From: Rhodamnia argentea
Lineage: Eukaryota; Streptophyta; Magnoliopsida; Myrtales; Myrtaceae
Direction of reading: 5' to 3'
Assembly: GCF_020921035.1 (NCBI RefSeq)
Contig: NC_063150.1
Span: 62,001 to 126,000, forward strand
Length of the DNA stretch: 64,000 bases
Within the stretch, counting starts at the first letter, position 1. Each line of letters begins with the position of its first letter. Shown here piece by piece: positions 1 through 12,300 of this stretch. A model generated the notes under the pieces. That model was given only the letters and a program-made list of their open reading frames with translations. It made no database searches and was not told where the DNA came from. The translations under genes were made by a program, and so were the position numbers.

Positions 1-353
1 GGGTGTACAATCTTTACCTTATCTGTCTCCAATGCTGTGCCAGCACACGCCCCGAAGGCTCAAGGCTCTCGTTCTCGCCTTCTCCTCTGTCTCCGCTACC
101 GATGCCATCCTCATCTCCCATGGATGTTTATCACTTTCTTCATGGAACCAGCCCATTCTCCTCCTTGCTTTAAGCCTATAATAATACATATATGATCCTG
201 AATATGTTATTAAGTGAACCTATTTCCTCTTTTGCTCAACAGGCTATGCTCTCCGAAGCAGTACCAGTAATGGAACAAGTGACGAGCTTCACTTCGCTTT
301 CATCAGTTGGCCTTGCCACAGCGGTGGGTATCTTAAACAGGGCTGATCATTGA
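1..353 (+). other. Possible 3' end of an unidentified gene (partial, left edge)
   Basis: A candidate acceptor ends at 242. From 243 a 36-codon open frame runs to a TGA at 351-353 and encodes a small, Ser/Thr/Val-rich, moderately hydrophobic stretch (begins AMLSEAVPVMEQ, ends NRADH). Upstream, 1 to about 170 has coding-like composition, but no frame there could be assigned to a family. The junction phase cannot be fixed without the missing left flank. It may equally be a 3' untranslated region. I do not recognise a family, so confidence is low. Confidence 0.2.
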
Positions 354-932
354 TCAATATGATTTGAGCTCGCATGCTTGAAGTAAGGCTGTTTGTTTCC
401 TGTCATGATCTCATGCAAGATCGGGCCTTCATTCGACATCCAGTCGGACGCTTTAGACTTTGTTTCATACAACGTTCTTTTTTTTTTGTCAGAATTTTTA
501 GACCCACTTTTGATATTCGAAACTTTCCTTAAAAAATATCTCCGATGTCTGCCGGGTGGGAGTTGACTCGGGTTAAGTAAGTCCAAAAGGCAGAAATGGC
601 ACGAGGGAAAGGAGGAGGAGGAGACGGAGAAGGAGAAGCGTGGGGGATTTGCATTCTGCACCTTGACGTGTTTCCTTGGCTTTCCTCCTCTGCTTATTGA
701 TTGAACTCTGTACTCTCCGTTTCTGTGTTCAATTCTTTACTTGCTCCTCTCTCGTCCGCCTCCTCCTCCGCCCTTCCTTCTCTCCCCACCAATTCATTCT
801 TTTAAAGGAATAATCTGGTTAAGGGAGCAGGAACAGCGAAGCATCGCAAGTCTCCCCCAACAACAACAATAATAATACCGCCTCAAATTCATCAAGAAGG
901 AAGATACAGTTGACCCATTTCTTCCCCCTCCC
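354..932. promoter_or_regulatory. Spacer and putative promoter / 5' leader of CLPD
   Basis: No gene was found here. Pyrimidine-rich stretches (about 715-800) and a short CAA/AAT-rich stretch (about 860-885) lie just before the CLPD start and look like a plant 5' leader. No convincing TATA box was fixed by eye. Confidence 0.3.
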
Positions 933-3900
933 ATGGTGATGGAGGTGTCCACCTCGTCTTCCTCTCCCCTCTCCATCCACTCGCCCTTCGCCTCCGCCTC
1001 TCCCTGTCGCCGGAGCAGGATGCCTCCGATCCGATTGCCCGTTTCCAGCTTCTGGGCTTCTTCCGTGCAGCACCATTGCTCGATTGGGGCCGCCAAAACT
1101 CTATCTTCCCCGGTGCGGATCGCGACGAAGAAGAAGAAGCACCGGTTCCTTCATATAACGGCGGTGTTCGAGAGGTTCACGGAGAGGGCCATCAAGGCCA
1201 TCGTCTTCTCTCAGCGAGAAGCCAAGTCCATGGGCAAGCCCATGGTCTTCACCCAGCACCTCTTGCTCGGCCTCATCGCCGAGGATCACGTCCGCCACCA
1301 TCGCAATCACCCTTCAGCTCCTGGCTTTCTCGGCTCCGCCATCACCCTCGACGATACCCGCGCGGCCGTCCTCGACATCTGGCACAATCATCATCAGAAC
1401 GATGATGTGATTGACAATGATGTTGTCGCCGACAAACCCCAAAACGGCAGAGGCGGCAGCGGCGGCAGCAGCAGCAGCAGCAACTCTTCATCCCCTGCTC
1501 ACATCCCCTTCTCAATCAGCACCAAGCGCGTGTTCGAGGCTGCGGTCGAGTACTCGCGGACGATGGGCCACAACTTTATCGCCCCCGAGCACATCGCCAT
1601 TGGACTATTCACTGTTGACGATGGCAGCGCCTCCCGTGTTCTCAAGAGGTCCTCCTCTCCCTCTCCTGAGTTGTTGACTCTCTGGTCGTTCTATTTTTCT
1701 CTGAATTTGCATTACGGTCGATCGTCCCAGCTAGAGCATGGTGCAATGTGTTATAGCCGGAGGGTACTGACATGGTAGTGTAGATGCAGTATTTGATTAT
1801 GCAAAGAACAATGGGCTTCTGATGCAACGCATTATGTTGTTGAGGGCTTTTGTGATACTTTCATTTGCAGATTGGGAGCAAACCTTAATGATTTGGCTGA
1901 TGCGGCAGTGTCAAGACTTCAAGGGGAGCTCGCAAAAGACGGCAGAGTCCCATCTTCTGCTTCTACTGCTGGAGCTTCTAAGGTTATGCCTAACAAGCCC
2001 TCTTCTGGAAAGGCTTCTGCCCTTAAATCCGCTGACAAAAACAGAGGTACCATACTCTTTTGCTTATGTTCTCTGTATATCGGCAAATCAATGACTTAGG
2101 CTGCTTAGCTTAAAAAAAAAAAATCTGGTTGCTCTTTGCCAGAGAAAAGTGCTCTTGCTCAATTCTGCGTGGACCTCACTGTTCGAGCTAGCAAGGGACT
2201 CATTGATCCTGTGATTGGCCGCAATGCTGAAGTTAAGAGAATCCTTCAGATACTTTGTCGGAGAACCAAGAACAACCCTATCCTTCTTGGCGAAGCTGGG
2301 GTTGGGAAAACAGCCATTGCTGAAGGCTTAGCAATTAAGATTGCTGATGCAGATGTTCCGCCTTTTCTTCTGGTGCGTGTCTGCTTACAAGCATGATCAC
2401 ATGTAACTATCAACTCTTTGAGAACATTTTTAGACTAACTTATTTATGTCAAGTTTGATGAGGTCTCTCGTTTGAACAGAACAAACGCATAATGTCCTTA
2501 GATATAGGTTTATTGATTGCCGGTGCAAAGGAGAGGGGCGAGTTGGAGGCTCGTATCACTGCTTTACTGAAAGAAACTTTGAAATCAGGTGAATGAAGTT
2601 ATGAGCAAGCTATCTTTAGTTGAGCAACTAATCCTTTTGGTGTCTCATAGTTCTGAAATTGCCACCTGCAGGAAACATCATCCTTTTCATAGACGAGGTC
2701 CACACAATAATTGGATCTGGCACTGTTGGTAAAGGAAATAAGGGATCTGGTCTCGACATTGCCAACCTATTGAAACCCTCACTTGGAAGGGGTGATTTAC
2801 AGGTAATGCTTTCCTGTGTGAACCGTGTCCGCCATAAACTCCTTACATACCCATGTTGAATTTGGGACAATAGCTTATCCGTCTGTTGTTAACTAAGTCT
2901 TTACACCAGAAAGTTAAAAACTCTTCGGATGGATTTTACATTGTTCCCTGTTGCCAATCTCATGAGATGAAATCAGCTACCCTTTATTTGCAGTCTAATC
3001 AATGAATTAGTACTAAGCCCAATGGTTAGATTCGGGTTGATCCTAGCAAATTATTTGTAGAATACGTTGGCATTCTCCTTAGTAGCCTATCTTTTGTTAT
3101 GGCCTTAGTCAATATATAGCTGAGTGATCTTTACAAGACACGGGTGAATTTGAAATGAAACTTCCTGAAACATTTCCTATTAATACAATTGTAGGATTTA
3201 TGCTAACCAATGGAGTAGATAAAGATGAAACAGTAAATAGATGAGCCCCAAGTCAAGTAAGATTTTTGCCATCTAAAAGCACACTTTTGAGAGTATGAAG
3301 ATTGAAGCCACTCTCCCTATCATCTCACCCAAATTCCAACTTGAGTATATCTATATACTTTGATTCCATGTCAATTAGAACGAAGGCAGTCTGCTGCTTT
3401 TTGCTTGCAATTGACCCGTTATTGGGTCTTAGTTTGCATTGTGGTGTGTGCTTTAGGTGCAGTAGCTTTAAAACCAAGTTTTGTGTATTAAGTACCCTTT
3501 AGTTTGCCAATTGAAGATGCCTTTTTTTTTTCGACAGTGCATTGCATCAACAACTATGGACGAATACAGGATGCATTTTGAACAAGATAAAGCATTGGCA
3601 AGGCGATTCCAACCTGTACTTGTTAATGAGCCAAGCCAGGTTTCCATCTAACAGAAGTTTACTTCACGAAGCCGACAATTGTGTTTAGGATGTTATTTGA
3701 CTTGTTGAGATAAATTCATAGGAGGATGCAGTTAGGATTCTGTTGGGTTTACGCAATAAATATGAAGCCCACCACAAATGCATATTTACTTTGGAAGCAA
3801 TAAATGCTGCTGTGCAACTCTCAGCAAGATACATTCCTGACCGATACCTCCCTGACAAAGCTATAGATCTCATTGACGAGGCTGGGAGTAGGGCTCATAT

Positions 3901-6900
3901 CCAAGCCTTCAAAAGGAAAAAAGAACAACAGACATGCATACTCTCCAAGTCACCCGATGATTACTGGCAAGAAATTCGTACTGTTCAGGCTATGCATGAA
4001 GTGGTAAGGGCACTGCTTCTGTATCTATCCAGCTTCTTCATCAGTTCATGGCTCTTATTTCATTAGGTAAGATTAGCAGGTGCAGGGGAGCAGAATGAAG
4101 GTTGAAAATGGCTCTTCAAATATGGATGATTCAGACTATGCTTTGCCTTCAACGTCGAATGATAATGAGTACGATTTCCGTACCTAATATTTACATAAAT
4201 AGCAATTGCAATGTGCCCATCCCATACTGAACTTGATGTTCATTGACAATTTCCAAGGTAATCTTTTGCAGGCCTACACTGGTCGGACCTGATGATATAG
4301 CAGCTGTTGCATCGCTCTGGTCAGGAATCCCGGTTCAGAAGCTCACTGCTGATGAAAGATTGCTATTGGTGGGTCTTGATGAGCAGCTCAGAAAGCGGGT
4401 TGTCGGTCAAGATGAGGCTGTTTCTGCCATCTCTCGAGCTATTAAGAGATCCAGGGTTGGTTTGAAGGATCCAGACCGACCTATTGCTGCAATGCTTTTT
4501 TGTGGCCCCACAGGAGTTGGGAAGACTGAATTAACGAAAGCTCTGGCTGCATGCTACTTTGGATCGGTAAGTTGATGCATTAGTTTCTATGAGAACCTCT
4601 CTTGTTAATATCTAATGGGAAACATAAATCTAATCTTTTCGGCCTTTTCCTTGGAGAAGCTTCATCATGATGTAAGATAAGTGCTTTTAATGTCCTAAAA
4701 CTTGAAATGAAAAAGCAATTGAGTCCTAAAACTTTCAATTTGTGCACTAAAACTTAGCCAAAAAGTGCAATCAAATACTTCTATTAGTTCTGTCCAATTT
4801 GAGTGACAAAAAAAGCCGATGTTGCTTTTTTAAATATTTTTTGGGCCATGTGGCACTGATTGGACCAAGTGGGCCCCATGTGCAAAGAAAAGGGAAAAAT
4901 AAAAAAAGGAAAAAAAGAAAAAGGTAAAAGCACTGCAGATGAGTTAAATGTAATGGGCGACAGTGCTGCCCCACATTCACCAGCGACCCTTGCTAGCCAC
5001 AGGTGACAGCCAGTGGCCCTTGCTCCGGGGGTGGCGAGCGGTGGCACCACCACTGTGTGAGAGCATGTGCAAGCCCATGCCTGCTTGCGGCGATGGTCGC
5101 TGGCCATCCGAGGAACATGGGGCAGTGGCGCCACCGCATTCAAGCAACACCGACAAGGGCCATTGTTGCAACCTCTCGTTCTGATTTGTTTTTGTGGGTT
5201 TTTTTTGGTTTTTTATTTTTTAGGATATTGTGATGACGTGGCACCCACTTGGCGCCAAATTAGCGTTACGTGGCCTTGAAAAGTATTTTAGAAAGCCACG
5301 TTAGCATTTTCCATCACTCAAATTAGACGGACTACTTGATTGCACTTTTCAAGCTAAGTGTAGGAACCTAATTGCATTTTTGTTAGAAGTTTTAGGAAGT
5401 TCATTGCAATTATCCCAGCTTCGTTTTTTCATGAAGATCCCCTGTAGATATTCGTGATATACCACAGGTGGAGGAAAAGTCTTGTCTCTTTCGGGCCTGC
5501 ATAATTTGAAGAAGTGTTATGAGACATGGAAAAATAGGATTGTACGAAACTTCCCTTCTTAGCACCACCGTTGTTCAGTTAGGGCCAAAGTTAAATGGAC
5601 ATTTCGTGTGACTTTGAAGTATCCCTATCAGGGCAGTATGCCAAAATACTGACCTTCACCTGTCCAAATCAGTTATATTTTGTCTTGATTATGCTTACCC
5701 AGTTTCTGGTGTGAATCCTTTCCCATCAGGTGCCTAATTCCACAGAATTGAGTATAGGCATAATCGGTAATTACGCAATTCTTTAGTACTTACTAGTCTC
5801 TCATTTTTTCTTAGTGCAGTGAAATTTTACAAACTGGCCGAAATAAAAAGTAAAAGTGTCATGATATTTAAACCACTATTGCACTCGTGGTCAGGAATGA
5901 TACGCTATACAGTGGCTATAAGCCTCAAACGTGTAGGATAGGGGATCTTTACTTAAGCTAGTGATTTTTTCTTTCCATTAATTTAGCTTATCAGTCTACC
6001 AATGCCTTGAACAATCCACTGGTAGTGAGATGGTTCCTGGCTGATGACCTTGATCTATATATCGATTAGTGTGAACATATGTTGTCGATAATTACATTCC
6101 TGCTACACACTATTAGCAAATCGCCCTTGTTGTATGTAGTGATTGCTGTTATGGTAAGTATATCTTCCGGGTGTCACAGGGTTCGGAAAAATGGAGGAAT
6201 GATATGTTCCTTCTGTTGAGAGGCTGAAGAGCCTTTCTTTTAAGTATTCATATGTTGAAGAGTGTGTTTAACTTCTATTTCCGACTCAGCTCATGATGGT
6301 TGATGAGGTTTCACTTGATATATCCACTTCTTGCCTTTTTGTCTATTATATCAGGAAGCAGCTGTGCTGAGATTGGACATGAGTGAGTATATGGAGCGGC
6401 ATACTGTGAGCAAATTGATTGGATCACCTCCAGGTTATGTAGGATATGGAGAGGGTGGTACTCTTACAGAAGCTATCAGAAGAAAGCCTTTCACAGTAGT
6501 GCTGCTCGATGAGATAGAAAAAGCACATCCTGATATATTCAATATCCTTCTGCAATTGTTTGAGGACGGACACCTCACAGATTCTGAGGTTAGTGCTTGC
6601 TAACTATTTGTTCGTTGTAGATGACATTTGAGATTTATGAACTTCTGGACTTCAGATTGGGACTGAATAGTGCAATAATTCTTACAGTGAGGGTATAAAG
6701 TTAAATGAGCAACAAGTTTCTTTCCTAACAAATTATCTTCTTGTGATTCACAGGGACGAAGAGTTTCATTTAAGAATGCATTAATTGTAATGACGTCAAA
6801 TGTGGGTTCTAGTACAATTGCAAAAGGTGGGCGCACTATCGGTTTTTTGAGTCCGGAAAATGAGTCAACATCATACTCTGGATTGAAAGCACTGGTGATG

Positions 6901-7472
6901 GAAGAACTGAAAGCATATTTCAGGCCAGAGTTACTCAACAGGATGGATGAAGTGGTTGTGTTCCGTGCCCTCGAGAAGAGTCAGGTTAGATGTTTAACCT
7001 TTACATTTGCCAGTCTCACTGTTCCTCCAATAGCATTCTATGCTCATCGAACGTTTGCTGATGTCTCAACATATTTCAAAAGAATATGTTAGGTTTCTTG
7101 CAACGTAAAATCTACTTCGTACCGCACTTAAATGAATCCATTTCATTGCCTCTCTTCCAGATGCTCGAAATTTTGAACATAATGTTGCGAGACGTGAGAA
7201 AGCGGCTGATGTCGATGGGTATTGGGTTGGAAGTGTCTGAATCAATCATGGACCTCGTATGCCAACAGGGGTATGACCAAGTTTATGGTGCGAGGCCCCT
7301 TAGGAGAGCGGTAACCCAGTTGATTGAAAACCTATTGAGCGAGGCTATCCTATCTGGAGGTTACAAGCCAGGTGACACAGCCGTGATCGACGTGGACTCT
7401 TCTGGAAATCCGTTTGTCACAAATGCATCGCATAGGAGTATCCATTTGTCCGACAAAACATCCCCGTTTTAA
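933..7472 (+). CDS. CLPD: Chloroplast Clp/Hsp100 chaperone ClpD (ERD1), 12 exons
   Basis: Stromal AAA+ unfoldase that feeds substrates to the ClpP protease; in Arabidopsis it is ERD1, induced by dehydration and senescence. Proposed exons: 933-1648, 1871-2046, 2143-2372, 2480-2588, 2672-2802, 3538-3639, 3722-4003, 4080-4168, 4272-4566, 6355-6588, 6754-6984, 7161-7472. All junctions are GT..AG and join in frame to about 968 aa (Arabidopsis is about 945). The order is a Ser/Arg-rich transit peptide, an N-domain beginning FERFTERA, a first AAA+ module (Walker A GEAGVGKT near residues 347-354, Walker B LFIDEVH near 415-421), a middle region, and a second AAA+ module (GPTGVGKT near 690-697, pore loop GYVG near 737-740, Walker B LLDEIE near 760-766). 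The ATG at 939 is an equally likely start and matches the MEV beginning of the Arabidopsis protein. A Ser/Gly run (about 1447-1485) sits in the N-domain linker. Intron 9 (1.8 kb) carries a foldback insertion. The ClpD-specific middle and C-terminus favour ClpD over ClpC. Confidence 0.93.
4676..5425. repeat. Foldback (inverted-repeat) element in CLPD intron 9
   Basis: The left arm (about 4681-4790) contains a TCCTAAAACTT word twice. The right arm (about 5335-5410) contains the reverse complement, including GAAGTTTTAGGAAGTT. Between them are A-rich and T-rich tracts and a GC-rich core (about 4960-5170). No transposase reading frame is visible. Same architecture as the elements near 19.0, 46.7, 47.5 and 56.9 kb. 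Confidence 0.65.
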
Positions 7473-8140
7473 ATGAATCGTTACATGATAAAGTGTCTAA
7501 TACCATTTTTTTTTTTTTGGTAAAATTACTGTGTATACTGTATATGAGCAATTCTTCAACTGTATATTTGATAGCAGGGACAATTCACATTCTTTGAAAT
7601 AAGTGGATCTTTTGAGGACGCATTGCATAGACTCTGGGTTTGTGTTTTCCATGAGCCATGTCTTAATATAATTAGCAAAGCAGCTAAGGTGAGATCGGTT
7701 GCCCATCATCATCATCATCATCCGCTTATCCATATAACTCTGCAGAAAACTGGTGATTGCTACTTTTGCCACGGTGAAGTTAAGTTGATGAGTAGCCAAA
7801 AGAAGAAGAAGAAGAAGAAGAAACGAAAGGCCCACACAATTTGCTCCAAACATAACGTTCTGATAAAAGGCACGTACTTGTATATGCCCATGGAACAACT
7901 TCGCCTAATGTAATGTCCCAAGTTTTAAGGTGGAAATGGAATGGTGAAGTTGGTCAGGCACCGCCTGACCATTTATATTTGAGACCACTTGATGGCCACG
8001 AGAGTGAGAGACAGAAAAACAATTTCATCTAAACGGCCTCCACTAATACGTGATATAATTAAAACCACGCATTTCTATTTATTGCGGATATTGTGCTAAA
8101 TAACAAAAAAAAAATTAACAATTTATAATAGAATGGTGAA
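7473..8140. other. CLPD 3' flank
   Basis: Presumed 3' untranslated and intergenic DNA. It holds a CAT/ATC run (about 7706-7723) and an AGA/AAG run (about 7800-7823). The short open frames over these runs are low-complexity artefacts. No gene seen. Confidence 0.4.
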
Positions 8141-8149
8141 GTAAATCCC

Positions 8150-9190
8150 ATAAAAGTAAATGAAAATTTCAAAGAAGGATCCGAAATGTCCTCATTTTTT
8201 TCAAATAAGAGTCCGAATAGGCCTGGAATGCCCTTATTATTTCAAAAAAAGCTTTGACCAAATGCATTTTCATCATTTACTTTTATTTTTATTTATTTTT
8301 CATTTTTTTTTTTTTTGCCCTTCCTTCTTGCCTGTGGCCCACCATCAATCACCGGTGAGGGTTGCCTCGCCTAGGTGAAGCCACCCTTGCGGGTGGCTCT
8401 CGTTGATGATGGAGTATTCCTTGAAGATGTTGGTAATGCAAAAGAGTTACCGATCTCCAAAGTTACCGGCAAGCTCCTCGTTGTCGATGTACAAGCCGGT
8501 GTCGATTCCGAGACTACTTATAGACTACATATCAATTGGGAGCTGTTCTAGATGATTTCCTTTAATGTTTGTTGATCTTCCAAGGTGTCTATAGAGCTAC
8601 CCAAGGAGATGAACGAATTCGAGTTTAATGGGTCTTAAACGTGTTGTAGTTCTCCAAATTCAAGTCTCTAGGTGGTTAATGCATTTTCTAGTTTCTAGGA
8701 TTTTATTACTTCTCTAGCTTCTATGTCTTTAATTGCTTAGTCTCTTTCCCATGAATAAAGACAGGCTAGATGGATTTCACAAATTATTATCTTTGTTCTG
8801 TTTTGCTCTTTTCCCTTAGGCGAATTTCTACGGGTGTCAAGTGTTTTATCCATTGAAGTTCTCATTTGTGTTACCTCATACTTTTCGGCACTCTCTTTCG
8901 TTGTTAGTCGGCGGCCTCACATAGATCTAGTGTGGGCGAGGCTAGTCGGGAAAGCCTTCAGCTTGCCTAGGCAAGACCGCCCTTGAGGTCGGTGAGAAGG
9001 AAAGGCAAAAAAAAAGAAAAAAGGAAAAAAAAATCAAACAAATTAAATGACGAAAATATTTTTTGGTTAGACCTTTATTTGAAATAATAAGAGGTATTTT
9101 ATATTTTATTTGAAATAAAGTCTATCTTAGCTATTTATTTAAGAAAACAAGGATACTTTGAATTCTTGTTTGGAAATTTTCTCAAGTAAT
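8150..9190. repeat. Large foldback element with split GC core
   Basis: The left flank (about 8155-8275) repeats the theme 'aaataagagtccgaa..gcccttattatttcaaa'. The right flank (about 9040-9150) has the complementary theme 'tttatttgaaataataagaggtatttta'. T-rich (8275-8320) and A-rich (9005-9035) tracts follow inward, then GC-rich core pieces at about 8330-8400 and 8905-9000. About 500 bp of unrelated sequence (8405-8900) separates the core pieces. The arms resemble those of the 32.2-32.8 kb element. Confidence 0.5.
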
Positions 9191-9225
9191 ATGAGCCTCG
9201 CATCGAGATGTGTGATCAATAATAC

Positions 9226-9246
9226 TCTCTCTCTCTCTCTCTCTCT
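9226..9246. repeat. (CT)n microsatellite in the FRI 5' leader
   Basis: A run of about ten CT units lies 140-160 bp upstream of the FRI start. CT tracts are common in plant 5' leaders. Confidence 0.85.
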
Positions 9247-9388
9247 ATTCACCAGGAAAACGAGCCGGGGACTATTGAGGATGAGATGCCAAGCGAATCG
9301 ACATGCATAAAATCTCGAAAACCAGAAGAAAGTTCCAATTTTAGGGTTTCAGTTCCAGTCAGTCACCGTGTGTGTGAATTCCCGTATA

Positions 9389-12300
9389 ATGCAGCCCAAA
9401 GAGGATTCGGATTCGGTGGTGATGCAGTCGGTGGCCCAGTTGTGCACCCTCTCCTCCGCCATCGACACCTTCCGCCGCCGCTTGCACGACCTCGACGATC
9501 ACCTCCGTTCCATCCACCTCGCCATCGATTCCCGCACTCTCCTCCTCCAATCCAATTCCCAACCCCAAACCCCAACCCCCGCCCCCGCCCCAGCCCCAGC
9601 CCCACTCGATCAATCGAAATCCCCGCCTCAAATTTTGCGTGAGATTGCCAAATCGGCACCTGAATTGCCGGCGAGCGCCGCCCAGTCCGAGCTCGAGAAG
9701 CTATGCCACACCATGTGCGGCCGCGGCCTCCGCCGCTACCTTGCCGCCCACTTGTCCGATGTCGACGGCCTCCGTCGGCAAGTCCCTCCTGCCCTCAAGA
9801 ATTGCGCTCCCGACGTGCCCAAGCTCGTCTACGATTGCGTCGGAGGGTTCTATCTCCAGGGTAGCAAGGCCTTCACCCACGACTCCCCCATGATCTCCGC
9901 ACGCCACGCCGCCATCCTCGTCCTTGAATTCTTCCTCCTCTCCGATTCTCTGGGCGTGCAGCAGGATCCCGCTGCTCTCTCGGTCAAGCAAGAGGCTGAG
10001 TCGTCCGCCATCGCGTGGAGGAAGAGGCTGATTGTCGAGGGTGGGGTATCCAGAGCCGGCGAGAGTGATGCTCGCGGCTTGCTCCTTTTCATTGCTTCCT
10101 TCGGCATTCCTAGCGTTTTTAAGAGTGAAGATGTTGCGCATTTGCTCCGGCTCAGCAATTGGAAGGAAATCGGCAATGCGCTTCTGCGTTCCCCATTCCT
10201 ACGCTCTCGCATTCCTGGTACTTTTTTGTGCTTGCTCTGTTTCACTCATTGGTGCTTTCTCTATTTTAACAACTGGGTGCAATAGTTCGACTTGTCTGTT
10301 CTAGGATTAGTACCCCTAGTTCAATCTGTGTTTTTCACTACAGAAGAAGAGATTCACGACCAGTCATTAATGGAATTCGTTGTCGGCTAGAGAATTCCTC
10401 ACTTCTTTCTCTGTTGGATAAAAAGTGATTTCTTTTTGTACTTTATAGTAACAACTGGGGAAGCAACAAAGGTCTTGAGAACGCTACCTACTGAAGCTGT
10501 AGTTGGGCACAAAAGTGGCAAAACTGAGGCAAACCACATGGGGAACTGTGATTTAACCAAATTTAAGTAAAAAAATCAACACAAGAGAAAAAACCCCATC
10601 TTGAAGTGATGTCTGAAAAGAGAGGAAGTGGGTTTTGATGAGACTGTGGCTTTAGACCTCCCTCCTTAAGATGTTTAATTATTATTAGTCTAGATACAAC
10701 AAAATAATTCTATTTGATCGTATATGATAAAATGCACAGTCATTCCAGTGGACAATATGCACTTGTTATACAACCACCCCTTAAAGGAAGGGCCGAAATG
10801 CACTCCTTCATACACTTCAGGAGTCCAGTGATTAGAAGAGAATTTTTCTTAGATTCGAATCCATAGTTGATGATAGTTGGACACACCATTGACTTATGGA
10901 TCTTTATAAGACCTGGCCTGATATTATTAAGGGAAAAAGCCACCAAAAATCCTAAACTATGCCCGTTGTGACACATTTACCCCAAACTTTTCTTTGTGAC
11001 TCAAAAAATCCTAAACTTGTATGCGTGTGACACATTTACCCCAAACTTGTGCTTGTGTGACACATTTACCCCAAACTTTTTGTTGTGACACTAAAAACTC
11101 CAAACTTATATTCGTGCGACACATTTACCTCAAAATTTTGAGGTAAATGTGTCACACGAATATAAGTTTAGGATTTTTTATGTTACAAAAAAATATTTTG
11201 GGGTAAATATGTCACACGGGTATAAATTTAGGGTTTTCAATGTTACAAGAAAAAATTTGGGGTAAATGTGTCACATGAGTAAAAGTTTGGGATTTTTGGT
11301 GTCACAAAAAAAAGTTTAGGGTAAATGTGTCACAGTTGGCATAGTTCAGGGTTTTTGGTGGTTTTTTCCCTATTATTAATCATGCTAAGTTTCATTCTGC
11401 TTCTCCAGAAGCCCGATCAACTCGACTCTTTTCCCTATCTTCGGGCCTCTCACTTCATTTCGTAAAGGATTCCTCCATAATGACCATGACACCCAGATTT
11501 GAACCGAGGAAAAAGGATTTGCAGGTTTTGACGAGATTAACACTTTAGACCTCCTTCCTTAAGATTCAGTGCAAACAGCTTTCCAAATTAGTCTGTCAAG
11601 AAGCGTAATCTAGTCTATGCCCATGAGAGAGAGAGAGAGAGAGATCCTTTCAAATAATGAAGAGACCAAATCATATTTCAGTAACTTTACCAAAAAAAAA
11701 AAAAAATCATATTTCAGTAAGGAGTTCCAGGTCAGAAATATCAAGGGCTTTAAAAGTGGGAGTGAATCATGTAGATGTGGATATTTCTGTAATTTCAGGG
11801 TGAAGACCGCGATAGAATCTCTGAATTTCTTTTTTTTTTTTATAAGTTAAGAGAGATTTTCTGAGGCACCAAGGGGGTGCCGATTCATTTAGAAAAAGAG
11901 CTCAAAGCCAAAAAGGACTCATCTACAAGACAACGGATCAACAATATCTCTCTCTCCTCTTGGGCATCGACTAGATTATGCTTCTTGATAGAATAATTCG
12001 GGAAGCTGTTTGCGCTGAGAGAGCGAGAGACAGAGAGAGTGTTCCTTGCTGGATGGGCAAAGCTGTGAAACTGAATGTGGGTAACCTTTCAAATCATGGA
12101 AAGACCAAATCACATTTCAGTTGAAAGGGGTTCTAGGTCAGACGGATCAAGGGCTCTAATAGTGGGAGTGAATCATGTAGATGAGGATATTTCTGTAATT
12201 CAGGGTGAAGACCGAGAGTGAATCTCTCCATTTCTTATTTTTTTGACAAATGAAGAGACCTTCACTGAGGCACCAACGGCGTGTCTACCCATTTACAAGA

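Noticed and set aside
4784..5279. Overlapping frames in CLPD intron 9 (up to 119 codons)
   Set aside because: They lie in the GC-rich core of a foldback element and differ completely between element copies; no conserved domain.
9359..9659. Frames over the first part of FRI on the minus strand and in a second plus frame
   Set aside because: The Gly/Trp-rich or Pro/Arg-rich translations are shadows of the CCC/GCC tract in FRI exon 1.
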